14,857 bases of DNA from CAYMCQ01 sp964389025 (GTDB taxonomy: Bacteria; Verrucomicrobiota; Verrucomicrobiia; Limisphaerales; CAYMCQ01): assembly GCA_964389025.1 (NCBI GenBank), contig CAYMCQ010000093.1, forward strand, positions 1 through 14,857, in the 5' to 3' direction. How positions within the stretch are numbered: position 1 is the stretch's first letter; each line of letters begins with the position of its first letter. This document shows, in pieces, positions 6,460-13,117 of the stretch. Below the pieces are notes generated by a model. That model was not told the origin of the DNA. It saw nothing but the letters and a program-made list of their open reading frames with translations, and searched no databases. The translations under genes and the position numbers were made by a program.

Positions 6460-7476
6460 ATGACCGACAAAACTTCACATGACGACGTCGCTTCGATTGA
6501 TCAACTGCGCGACATCTACAAAAAAATCCGCGCCGAAATGGCCAAGGTCATCATCGGACAGGATGAAGTCATCGAGCGGCTGCTGATTTGCATTCTCGCG
6601 CGCGGACACGGCTTGCTCATGGGCGTGCCCGGCCTCGCGAAGACCACCATCGTCAATTCGCTCGCGCAAGTGATGTCGCTTCAGTTCAGCCGCGTTCAAT
6701 TCACGCCCGACCTGATGCCGAGCGACATCACCGGCACGGAAATTCTGCAGGAAACCGACCAGCCGGGGCGACGCGCGTTCCACTTCGTCAAAGGGCCGGT
6801 GTTCGCGAACATCGTGCTCGCCGACGAAATCAATCGCACGCCGCCGAAAACTCAATCCGCCCTGCTCGAAGCGATGCAGGAACATCGCGTGACCGTCGCG
6901 GGAAAATCCGTGGCGCTGCCGTCGCCGTTTTTTGTGCTGGCGACGCAAAATCCAATCGAGCAGGAAGGCACTTACAATCTGCCCGAAGCGCAACTGGATC
7001 GCTTCATGTTTTTCATCGTCGTGGATTATCCGAGCGCCGCTGAGGAAGGTCGCATTTCGCGCGAGACAACCGGCGCGCCGCCACAACGGTTAAGCCATTT
7101 AATTTCCGGTGAAGAGGTGATTCATTTTCAGGATGTCGTTCAACGCGTGCCTGTGCCCGACCACATTCACGATGCGGCGGTGGAATTGGTGCGCGCGTCG
7201 CGGCCGAAATCCAAGGACGCGCCGGAGTGGATCAAGAGCTGGGTGACGTGGGGCGCAGGCCCACGCGCGGTGCAATACCTGATTCGCGGCGCGAAGGCGC
7301 GCGCGGTGTTGCAAGGCAGCTATCTGGTGCGCATGGAAGATTTGGAAGCCGTCGCGCAACCGGTGCTGATGCATCGCATCCTGACGAATTTCCAGGCGCA
7401 AAGCGAAGGCGTGACGAGCGGGTTTATTATTGAGAAGTTGCTGGGCGAACTTCGCGAGAAGTCGAGTCGTGCCTGA
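6460..7476 (+). CDS. MoxR-family AAA+ ATPase
   Basis: A 338-residue MoxR ATPase, a chaperone-like AAA+ protein that usually works with DUF58 and von Willebrand A-domain proteins in maturation of metalloenzymes, stress responses or envelope functions. Walker A is GVPGLAKT (residues 55-62), Walker B is IVLADEINR (Asp122, Glu123), sensor 1 is ATQNP (Asn164), and sensor 2 is GAGPRA in the C-terminal lid domain. The family stretch LEAMQEHRVTVAGKS and the NLPEAQLDRFMF segment with the expected arginine are present. Length and motifs indicate an intact enzyme. Unusually, no DUF58 or VWA gene follows: the next plus-strand gene is an unrelated lower-GC secreted-type protein, and the gene upstream is separated by a repeat element. 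The start ATG at 6460 is preceded by only a weak ribosome site. Confidence 0.94.
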   Translation: MTDKTSHDDVASIDQLRDIYKKIRAEMAKVIIGQDEVIERLLICILARGHGLLMGVPGLAKTTIVNSLAQVMSLQFSRVQFTPDLMPSDITGTEILQETDQPGRRAFHFVKGPVFANIVLADEINRTPPKTQSALLEAMQEHRVTVAGKSVALPSPFFVLATQNPIEQEGTYNLPEAQLDRFMFFIVVDYPSAAEEGRISRETTGAPPQRLSHLISGEEVIHFQDVVQRVPVPDHIHDAAVELVRASRPKSKDAPEWIKSWVTWGAGPRAVQYLIRGAKARAVLQGSYLVRMEDLEAVAQPVLMHRILTNFQAQSEGVTSGFIIEKLLGELREKSSRA

Positions 7477-7584
7477 AAAAGTTTTTGCAATAAATTTCCA
7501 AAATCGGAACTTGTAGTTTTTGGAAGCGGGGTTCTAAATACCTTTCAAATCCAGCTATGAGGTGGCCGTTCCAAAAAACGGACG

Positions 7585-8205
7585 TTGATTTCGTCCAACA
7601 ATCTCTCGTTCTCCCGATGCTCACGAGTTGGGTTCAACCGTTCAATACCAGCTACCCCAAAATCGGCAGAAGCGGCTCCGGTCACTGTGCCAAGAGCGGT
7701 ATCACAAACAGCAGGAGGCGAGCAAAATAAGCATGAAGCTGATACACGGCCCGCATGGCAAGACCCCCAGAAGCGACTAGAGCAATTGGCACAAAGCAGC
7801 GGCAGTTCACCGAACGGGCTAACACAGCAGGCTTTAATAGAGTGGTCGAACGCGGTGCAACAAATGTCTCAAGAGGTGAATCGCCCGATTGAATTCTACG
7901 GAAAAGCGGTGGATGAAAATGGGCTACCTTTGAAAAGTGCCACTGTTGAGTTCAGTTGCGTCATCTTTCCAGAAGGATATTTCGGAACTAACATCCCAAC
8001 CGATGCGAAGGGACTATTCACGCTCAACAACGTAACTGGTGCAGCACTGACCGTTCTGGTGAGCAAAGAAGGTTACGAAGAGGTGCCAGACACCAATCAG
8101 AATAGGTTCATGTTCCATTCGGCTCTAGGCTTCAAGGGTTTTCAGCCAGATTCGAATAATCCGGTCATTTTCCATCTTTTGAAAAAGGGGCTGGAGCAGA
8201 AGTGA
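7585..8205 (+). CDS. Protein with carboxypeptidase-regulatory-like domain, N-terminus uncertain
   Basis: A 206-residue protein of unknown function. Residues ~102-165 form a carboxypeptidase-regulatory-like/transthyretin-like beta-sandwich: EFYGKAVDENGLPLKSATV, then TDAKGLFTLNNV, then ALTVLVSKEGYEE. Such domains are usually extracellular. Residues 55-100 are a Gln-rich helical stretch (DPQKRLEQLAQ, LIEWSNAVQQMSQEV). No signal peptide is seen. The only early in-frame start is TTG at 7585, just after an in-frame TGA at 7558-7560. An ATG at 7557 opens a different frame for 57 codons across the same DNA, so the 5' end could be frameshifted or replaced. A GTG within the VTVPRAV stretch is another possible start. 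Base composition is more AT-rich than the flanking genes. It converges on the outer-membrane-type gene with 61 bases between. Confidence 0.6.
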   Translation: MISSNNLSFSRCSRVGFNRSIPATPKSAEAAPVTVPRAVSQTAGGEQNKHEADTRPAWQDPQKRLEQLAQSSGSSPNGLTQQALIEWSNAVQQMSQEVNRPIEFYGKAVDENGLPLKSATVEFSCVIFPEGYFGTNIPTDAKGLFTLNNVTGAALTVLVSKEGYEEVPDTNQNRFMFHSALGFKGFQPDSNNPVIFHLLKKGLEQK

Positions 8206-8266
8206 GCACTGGCCTTGTCCCGAAAAAGTGGGCTACCGTCGCATGAGCGTATAAGCGAGGGCGGAC

Positions 8267-9490
8267 TTAGCTTCCGAAAATTCTCTGCAAGCCGCGCCAG
8301 CGTCCCGGCGCTTCGGGATAATACAATGAGCGCGCGTGTTCGAGATCAATTTGCATCAGGAGTCCAATGCTGTGCGCGCCCCGGCCGTGCGTGCGAATGG
8401 CGTCCACGCCGTAAGCGTAGCCGGCGAGCACTTTGAACGCGCCGGAGGGCGAGCGATACATCACGCCCGCGCCGACGCCTGTGTGCCAATGACCCGGTTG
8501 TTCCAAACCCGGCAAATAATCCACCACGGCCGTCGCAATCGCGCCGTTGAGGCTCCAGCGATTTTTGGAGTCCAGCGCCACGGAATAATTTCCGCCCGCA
8601 AGGACGAATCTTTCCGCCGAGATTTCCTGATAATAATATCCAGGCAGCGACAGCGGAAATTCCGAGACGAGCGGCAGCAACGCGCCGAGCCGATACGCGC
8701 TGAAACGGTCGGCCTCGACGCTTGTTCCCGCCGTGATGCTGACGTAAAAACTTTGCATCCAGTTCGTCAGCGTGTAGGCGAACAGCGCCCGCGCCCAAAA
8801 CAAGTGCGAGCGCGGTTCGATTTCCCGGTCGTTCATCCGACCATAGCGCTGCGATTCGAACCGGACTTGTCCCTCATACCAAAGCGAAAGCTCCATCGCC
8901 AGCGAAGGAAAAAGCACCGGCTCTCTTCCACCCCACCGCAACCCGGTTCGGAAATGAAAGACCGGTTGGTCGTCGGGAACTTTGAACGCGAGGTCGGTTT
9001 CATCATCGCGCTCGAAAACGCTGTGATGAAATCCCGCGCGCAAAATTCCATTGAGCGGGACTTGATGGCTTTCGTCGCTCTCAATGAAACAATGATACAG
9101 GCTCACGCCCATTTCTCCGCCGTGGCCGGTGAACGATTCTCCGCGGATAAATTTTCCCTTCCTGATCTCGGTGTAGCTGTCGGCAAATCCGCCGCCCGCA
9201 ACGCCGATGCCCAAATCCGTGCGTTCGCCAAGCGCGCGCTGGATTCCCAATTCCGTGTCGAGAAAAACCGGCACGATGGCGAGCCGCAACGTGAGGTTCG
9301 TGCGAAGAAAATTCGGCTGGTTGCGATAGTAGAACGCGTAACCGGCAAGCGGCGCGTGGCCCACCAGCGACTGGTTGTAGCCAAGCTGAAACATCTCGCG
9401 CTTGACGGGATCAATCTGGCCAGAAGCTGTGATCGAAAAAAGAATTCCGGCCCCACCGACCACGAAGCGCCAAAGCCTTGATGTCATCAC
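8267..9490 (-). CDS. Predicted outer-membrane beta-barrel protein
   Basis: I do not recognise a named family. The 407-residue product starts with a clear export signal: MMTSRLWRFVV, then a hydrophobic core GGAGILFSI and a likely cleavage site near TASGQ (residue ~24). The rest has no hydrophobic helix. It is rich in alternating hydrophobic/polar strands and aromatic residues, as in beta barrels: FYYRNQPNFLRTNLTLRLAI, FHFRTGLRWGG, MELSLWYEGQVRFE, SFYVSITAGTSV, YSVALDSKNRWSLNGAIAT, VGAGVMYRSPSGAFKVLAGYAYG. This supports an integral outer-membrane or surface protein of a Gram-negative cell. An ATG one codon later (MTSRLW) is equally possible as the start. It is transcribed divergently from the glyoxalase gene, with 103 bases between the starts. 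The C-terminus does not end in the aromatic residue common in barrels (it ends RIFGS). Confidence 0.7.
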   Translation of the reverse strand: MMTSRLWRFVVGGAGILFSITASGQIDPVKREMFQLGYNQSLVGHAPLAGYAFYYRNQPNFLRTNLTLRLAIVPVFLDTELGIQRALGERTDLGIGVAGGGFADSYTEIRKGKFIRGESFTGHGGEMGVSLYHCFIESDESHQVPLNGILRAGFHHSVFERDDETDLAFKVPDDQPVFHFRTGLRWGGREPVLFPSLAMELSLWYEGQVRFESQRYGRMNDREIEPRSHLFWARALFAYTLTNWMQSFYVSITAGTSVEADRFSAYRLGALLPLVSEFPLSLPGYYYQEISAERFVLAGGNYSVALDSKNRWSLNGAIATAVVDYLPGLEQPGHWHTGVGAGVMYRSPSGAFKVLAGYAYGVDAIRTHGRGAHSIGLLMQIDLEHARSLYYPEAPGRWRGLQRIFGS

Positions 9491-9559
9491 GGCGCTTTGG
9501 TAGCGAAAACAGGGAAAGCCGACAAGTGCATTTTGACCTGCTGTTTTCGAATTGCGTCT

Positions 9560-9587
9560 TTGCCTTGCCGGTCTTCGGCATTATTCT
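9560..9587 (+). promoter_or_regulatory. Possible promoter of the glyoxalase gene
   Basis: TTGCCT at 9560-9565 and TATTCT at 9582-9587 with a 16-base spacer resemble sigma-70 -35 and -10 boxes. The -10 box ends 6 bases before the ATG, so a transcript would start at or very near the start codon, that is, leaderless or nearly so. No ribosome-binding site is seen, which agrees. This is pattern matching only. Confidence 0.3.
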
Positions 9588-9593
9588 GACTTC

Positions 9594-9992
9594 ATGACAG
9601 TGAAAAAACTTTTGCACACACGCTACCGCGTCAACGATTTGGAAAAGACGGTGAAGTTCTACAAAGAGGTTCTCGGCCTCGAAGAACTTCGCCGCCATAA
9701 ATCGCCGCGCGGTTCGGAACTCGCGTTTTTGAAAACACCGAACAGCGACGAGTTGATTGAAATCACTTTTTTCCCCGGCAGCGGTCCGGTTCAAGTCCAG
9801 CCGGACTTGACGCATCTTGCGTTTGAAGTGGACAGTCTCGATGAATTCGGCAAACACCTCGCGAAGTTCGGCCTGAAATATTCCGACGGTCCCACGACCA
9901 GTTCCACCGGCACCACATTTGCCTTCATTGACGCGCCGGAGGGCTACGAGATTGAATTGATTCAGCAGGCGAAACCGACCGGGGGATTGTAG
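9594..9992 (+). CDS. gloA: Glyoxalase I (lactoylglutathione lyase)-like protein
   Basis: A 132-residue vicinal-oxygen-chelate enzyme that would isomerise the methylglyoxal-thiol hemithioacetal to an S-lactoyl thioester in the cytoplasm. The start is the ATG at 9594. An upstream in-frame ATG at 9552 adds 14 residues with no family match. LLHTRYRVNDLEKTVKFYKEVLGL is the standard N-terminus. The four metal ligands are visible at nearly E. coli numbering: His8 (LLHTR), Glu56 (ELIEITF), His74 (LTHLAF) and Glu121 (GYEIELIQ). The length (family ~130-135) and ligand set indicate an active enzyme, probably of the Ni/Co-using short class. Other VOC enzymes cannot be excluded. The stop codon TAG (9990-9992) lies in the left arm of the inverted repeat that bounds the downstream repeat element. 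Confidence 0.88.
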   Translation: MTVKKLLHTRYRVNDLEKTVKFYKEVLGLEELRRHKSPRGSELAFLKTPNSDELIEITFFPGSGPVQVQPDLTHLAFEVDSLDEFGKHLAKFGLKYSDGPTTSSTGTTFAFIDAPEGYEIELIQQAKPTGGL

Positions 9993-10189
9993 GGCGTGTT
10001 TTCAATATCCGATGGGTGGCACAGGCCTCTGGCCTGTTGTTTCGGGCGTCCCGCCTGAAACCGTCGTGGAACGTGCGCTGGCTTTTGCTTTTACGAACAA
10101 CCAGCAGCGGACAACCTCTGACGAAATCCGGCGGGACGCCGGATTTGACGGGCGAGACGCCCGTTCCACCATTTTGAAAACACGCCCTA
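9990..10189. mobile_element. 200-bp inverted-repeat-bounded element (MITE-like)
   Basis: A perfect 16-bp inverted repeat, TAGGGCGTGTTTTCAA at 9990-10005 and its complement at 10174-10189, bounds copy B of the four-hairpin repeat. The flanks read GTAG on the left (9989-9992) and CTAG on the right (10187-10190), a near match to a 4-bp duplication. It has no coding capacity, so any movement would need a transposase supplied elsewhere. The element sits between the 3' ends of convergent genes and could also act as a bidirectional transcription terminator. Confidence 0.55.
10013..10174. repeat. Four-hairpin mirror-symmetric repeat element, copy B
   Basis: This is a second copy of the element at 6225-6387, with hairpins in the same order and spacing: ACAGGCC/GGCCTGT (10021-10037), TTTCGGGCG/CGCCTGAAA (10040-10060), AAATCCGGCG/CGCCGGATTT (10124-10146) and ACGGGCG/CGCCCGT (10148-10164). 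The spacer (10061-10123) is again 63 bases and begins with CCGTCG, though its interior differs. Relative to copy A the third stem has a T-A to C-G change on both arms. Confidence 0.85.
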
Positions 10190-10201
10190 GGCCATTTGAG
10201 T

Positions 10202-11161
10202 TTATTCCTGGAAGAATGGAAACAGCCGTTTCAATTCCGTTTTGTCCGGACGCCGTCCGTATTCGCAAATCTCAAATGCCTCGGCGTATTTGATTTTTTT
10301 GCCCGCATCTTCGCCATACCACTCAATGAGCTTGTCGCGAAAACGATCCGCCAGTCCCTTGTCGCGGCTGTCGAAAGCGTTGCGGACTTCCTGGACGCGC
10401 TTGACTCGTTGCTCCGGCGTTTTCGGCAGCAAGCCCTCGTTTCCGAGCGCGCCGCCTTCGAGGAATTGCGACTCCATCACCGCGAGCGCATCGAGTTTTT
10501 TTTCGATCACCGAATCAATCGAGACCGCAATGTCCGGCTGCGACGGCGTCGGTTTCTGGAAACGGTCGGTGTAATACAGGAAAACAGGGTTCTTCTTCAA
10601 CGGCGGCACCTCCGGCACGATGAACGGCACCGCGACCATGTAGGCCGCGTCCTGCACCAGCACGCCGGTGTAACGATGATCCGGGTGGTAATCGTTCGGT
10701 CGCGGGGCAATCACAATGTCCGCCTGCCACTCGCGGATGAGGCGCGTGATCTTTTTGCGGTTTTCCAGCGTCGGTTCGAGTTCGCCGTCATGAATGTCCA
10801 GCACTTCGCTGTGAACGCCCAGCATGCCGTCGGCTTGTTCGACTTCCTTTTTGCGTCGCAGCGCCAGCGGGCCGCCGGCCTCGCGCCAATGGCCGATGTC
10901 GCCGTTGGTCGTCGAAACGAACTTTACGTGGTGTCCCTTGCGCGACCACATCGCGCCGACGCCGCTGGCTTGCAATTCACAATCGTCAGGATGCGCGCCG
11001 AAACAGATGATGCGCAGCTTGCCGTCGTCCGGCGGAACAAATCGGGCGGCTGGCGCTTTTCCCGCTGGTTCTGCCGCGGTTGCGCAGACCCATGAAAGCG
11101 CCGCCAGGCTTGCGATGACGAGCCTAAGAAAGTTGCCGCTGGGAAATTTGAATCTGTTCAT
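10202..11161 (-). CDS. PIG-L/LmbE-family deacetylase, exported
   Basis: A 319-residue zinc-dependent N-deacetylase of the PIG-L/LmbE family, whose members remove acetyl groups from GlcNAc-type sugars or conjugates. The zinc motif is AHPDDCEL (residues 56-63), the second ligand segment is YHPDH (158-162), and NGDIGHW and PRPNDYHPD are characteristic. The start is the codon at 11161-11159, because MNRFKFPSGNFLRLVIASLAAL with ATAAE after it is a good signal peptide (cleavage near residue 30). The reading frame extends about 225 codons further upstream, but that stretch is antisense to folP and not protein-like. It is therefore probably periplasmic or secreted. The stop is 12 bases beyond the repeat element. 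It is divergent from folP with 78 bases between the starts. The substrate is unknown. Confidence 0.9.
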   Translation of the reverse strand: MNRFKFPSGNFLRLVIASLAALSWVCATAAEPAGKAPAARFVPPDDGKLRIICFGAHPDDCELQASGVGAMWSRKGHHVKFVSTTNGDIGHWREAGGPLALRRKKEVEQADGMLGVHSEVLDIHDGELEPTLENRKKITRLIREWQADIVIAPRPNDYHPDHRYTGVLVQDAAYMVAVPFIVPEVPPLKKNPVFLYYTDRFQKPTPSQPDIAVSIDSVIEKKLDALAVMESQFLEGGALGNEGLLPKTPEQRVKRVQEVRNAFDSRDKGLADRFRDKLIEWYGEDAGKKIKYAEAFEICEYGRRPDKTELKRLFPFFQE

Positions 11162-11239
11162 AAATAGAAAAAATGTTAAGGATGTATCGTTAGGCGGTAG
11201 CTCTAAAACAAAAACAGAGCAAGACAAATAAAAACCCGG

Positions 11240-12070
11240 ATGATTCTGCGCGCCCGCCAGTTTGAATTTCAATTCCCACGCCCCGCGCTCGTCATGGGCA
11301 TCGTGAATGTCACGCCCGACTCGTTTTCCGACGGTGGAAAATTTTTGGACGCTAACGCCGCCGTCGCTCACGCGCTGAAACTTGTTGAGGAAGGCGCGGA
11401 GATTCTCGACATCGGCGGCGAATCCACGCGGCCAAAAGCCGAGCCGGTCGGCGAAGCGGAAGAACTTCGCCGCGTGTTGCCGGTCATCGAAAAAATTGCG
11501 GCAAAAAAACTTCGCGTCCCGATTTCCATTGATACGATGAAGCCCGGTGTTGCGCGCGCGGCGTTGCAGGCCGGCGCGAGCATCGTCAACGACGTGGCGG
11601 CGAACCGCAGCGACGACGCAATGTGGCGTGTGACCGCTGAATTCGGCGCGGGCTACGTGGTCATGCACATGCAAGGCACGCCGCAAACCATGCAGGACAA
11701 TCCGGCCTACGGCGATGTCGTCAAGGAAGTTGGAGATTTTTTTTCCGACCGTCTCGCGCGGTTGAAAAAGTCGGGAGTGTTCGCGGAACAGGTCGTTCTC
11801 GACCCCGGCATCGGTTTCGGAAAAAATGTTGGGCATAATTTGAGATTGCTCGCGGGCTTGCGGAGTTTTACAAATTTAGAACGGCCACTGCTGCTCGGCG
11901 TGTCGCGAAAATCTTTTCTGGGAAAAACCGTGAGCGAGCGTTTGCCGGCTGGATTGGCCTGCACGGCGCGGGCTGTTGAATCCGGCGTGAACGTTTTTCG
12001 CGCGCACGATGTCGCAGAAACATTGCAAACGATCCGCATGACCGAGGCAATTTTGGCCCAGAAAAAGTAA
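11240..12070 (+). CDS. folP: Dihydropteroate synthase
   Basis: A 276-residue DHPS that condenses p-aminobenzoate with dihydropterin pyrophosphate in folate synthesis and is the target of sulfonamides. The pterin-binding signatures are present: MGIVNVTPDSFSDGG (residues 19-33), ILDIGGESTRP (55-65), ISIDTMKPGVARAAL, GASIVNDVAA, and the C-terminal GVSRKSFLGK loop with the substrate-contacting Ser-Arg-Lys. YVVMHMQGTPQTMQ and VLDPGIGFGKN are also canonical. The length is normal. The ATG at 11240 is the likely start, and no strong Shine-Dalgarno precedes it. The stop codon abuts the cdaA ATG with no intervening base, so it is the first gene of the folP-cdaA-cdaR-glmM operon. Confidence 0.96.
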   Translation: MILRARQFEFQFPRPALVMGIVNVTPDSFSDGGKFLDANAAVAHALKLVEEGAEILDIGGESTRPKAEPVGEAEELRRVLPVIEKIAAKKLRVPISIDTMKPGVARAALQAGASIVNDVAANRSDDAMWRVTAEFGAGYVVMHMQGTPQTMQDNPAYGDVVKEVGDFFSDRLARLKKSGVFAEQVVLDPGIGFGKNVGHNLRLLAGLRSFTNLERPLLLGVSRKSFLGKTVSERLPAGLACTARAVESGVNVFRAHDVAETLQTIRMTEAILAQKK

Positions 12071-12940
12071 ATGCATTACGACCTGCACAACGTCTGGCGG
12101 CCGGCGCTGGAAATTCTCATCCTCTGGGTGGGGATTTTTTACGCCTCCCGTTTTGTGCGCGGCACGCGCGGCTGGCCGGTGATGATCGGCTTCGTCATCG
12201 TGCTGCTCACGCTGGCGCTGGTGACGACGCTGCTGGATTTGAAAGTGTTGCGCTGGCTGCTCGGAACTTTTTCCGCCTTTTTTGCCCTGGCCGCGCTGGT
12301 GATTTTCCAGCCGGAACTTCGCCGCATTCTCGGCGAACTTGGCAACCTGCCTTTGTTCACCACGGCCCATGAGCAGCGCGAGAACATCGAGGTCATCATT
12401 CAAACGGTCGAGCGACTGGCGGACGTTCGCATCGGCTCGCTAATCGCCATCGAGCAATCCATTCAATTGCAGGAAGCTGTCGAGTCCGGGATTCCAGTGG
12501 ATTGCGAAGCAACACCTGAAATGTTGGAGACAATTTTCTTCCCGAACAACGCCATCCACGACGGCGGCGTGATTCTTCGCGGCGACCGGATCGCCTACGC
12601 CGCGTGCATTTTTCCGCTGACGCAGCGGCAGGATTTGAGCAAAAGCCTCGGCACACGCCATCGCGCGGCGATTGGATTGAGCGAGGAAACGGACGCCGTG
12701 GTGGTCTGCGTGTCCGAAGAGACCGGCGCGATTTCATACGCCTACAAAGGGCAGTTCGTTCGCGGCGTCACGCTGGAAAAACTCCGCGAATTTCTCACAA
12801 CTGTGCTGGTGACTCCGGTCAAGTCGCGCACGCTGGTCGAATGGATCCGCAAGCGCACTCATCGCGCGAAGCCCGAGCCGGTCGTCGTGAAGCAGGACGA
12901 AACTACCTCCGCGACCTCGGCGGAAATTCCCGCGAAGTGA
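12071..12940 (+). CDS. cdaA: Membrane-bound diadenylate cyclase
   Basis: A 289-residue CdaA/DacA-type enzyme that makes the second messenger c-di-AMP from two ATP. Three N-terminal membrane helices (roughly residues 13-28, 35-55 and 58-80) lead into the DAC (DisA_N) domain. Active-site motifs are AIHDGGVIL (164-166 is DGG where DGA is usual) and GTRHRAAIGLSEETDA (Arg196-His-Arg198 and the following acidic Ser/Glu stretch). The tail of ~40 residues is basic then Thr/Glu-rich, probably disordered. Gene order cdaA-cdaR-glmM is the hallmark arrangement known from Firmicutes, where GlmM and CdaR modulate CdaA. c-di-AMP usually governs potassium and osmolyte balance and wall integrity. The Gly in place of Ala is conservative, and activity is expected. 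Confidence 0.95.
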   Translation: MHYDLHNVWRPALEILILWVGIFYASRFVRGTRGWPVMIGFVIVLLTLALVTTLLDLKVLRWLLGTFSAFFALAALVIFQPELRRILGELGNLPLFTTAHEQRENIEVIIQTVERLADVRIGSLIAIEQSIQLQEAVESGIPVDCEATPEMLETIFFPNNAIHDGGVILRGDRIAYAACIFPLTQRQDLSKSLGTRHRAAIGLSEETDAVVVCVSEETGAISYAYKGQFVRGVTLEKLREFLTTVLVTPVKSRTLVEWIRKRTHRAKPEPVVVKQDETTSATSAEIPAK

Positions 12941-12946
12941 CCGGCC

Positions 12947-13117
12947 ATGCGTGATTTAATCTTCAAAGATTTCTGGCTGAAACTTTTTTCGCTCGCGCTT
13001 GCGGTGTTGATCTGGCTGACCGTTTCGTTCGCGATCCAACGGGAATCGGCGAATCCGCTCAAGCCATCCGGCAAAACTGACGCACCAACCAATTCCATTT
13101 TTACTCCGACAAAATGA
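12947..13117 (+). CDS. Short CdaR/YbbR-like single-span membrane protein
   Basis: A small gene of 56 residues in the space between cdaA and glmM. It reads MRDLIFKDFWLKLFSLALAV then LIWLTVSFAIQRES, followed by a 22-residue polar, Pro/Lys-rich tail. The start FKDFWLKLFSLALAVLIWL matches the membrane anchor that begins CdaR/YbbR proteins, and the position exactly matches that of cdaR in cdaA-cdaR-glmM operons. The repeated extracytoplasmic YbbR domains are absent: the stop overlaps the glmM start (ATGA, 13114-13117), so there is no room for them. It starts 7 bases after the cdaA stop. It is either a minimal CdaR that contacts CdaA in the membrane or the remnant of one. Identification rests on the anchor motif and on synteny. 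Confidence 0.72.
   Translation: MRDLIFKDFWLKLFSLALAVLIWLTVSFAIQRESANPLKPSGKTDAPTNSIFTPTK

Noticed and set aside
7498..7523. CCAAAA...TTTTGG pairing after moxR, considered as a terminator
   Set aside because: The stem is short and AT-rich with a 14-base loop and no GC core, too weak to call.
8336..9481. Long plus-strand open frame opposite the outer-membrane-type gene
   Set aside because: It is a 381-codon shadow. Its translation is Arg/His-rich without any family motif, whereas the minus strand has a signal peptide and barrel-like strands.
10012..10293. Open frame across the second four-hairpin element
   Set aside because: It runs through the repeat and into the PIG-L 3' end in antisense, with no independent evidence of coding.
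10196..11095. Plus-strand open frame opposite the PIG-L gene
   Set aside because: His/Arg-rich shadow of a gene with a clear zinc motif and signal peptide on the other strand.
11200..11220. GCTCT/AGAGC hairpin between PIG-L and folP
   Set aside because: A five-base stem with a long A-rich loop is expected by chance. No riboswitch or operator pattern could be supported.
11162..11836. Upstream extension of the PIG-L frame
   Set aside because: The frame stays open for about 225 codons, but this part is antisense to folP. A signal peptide begins at the ATG at 11161, which is the natural start.
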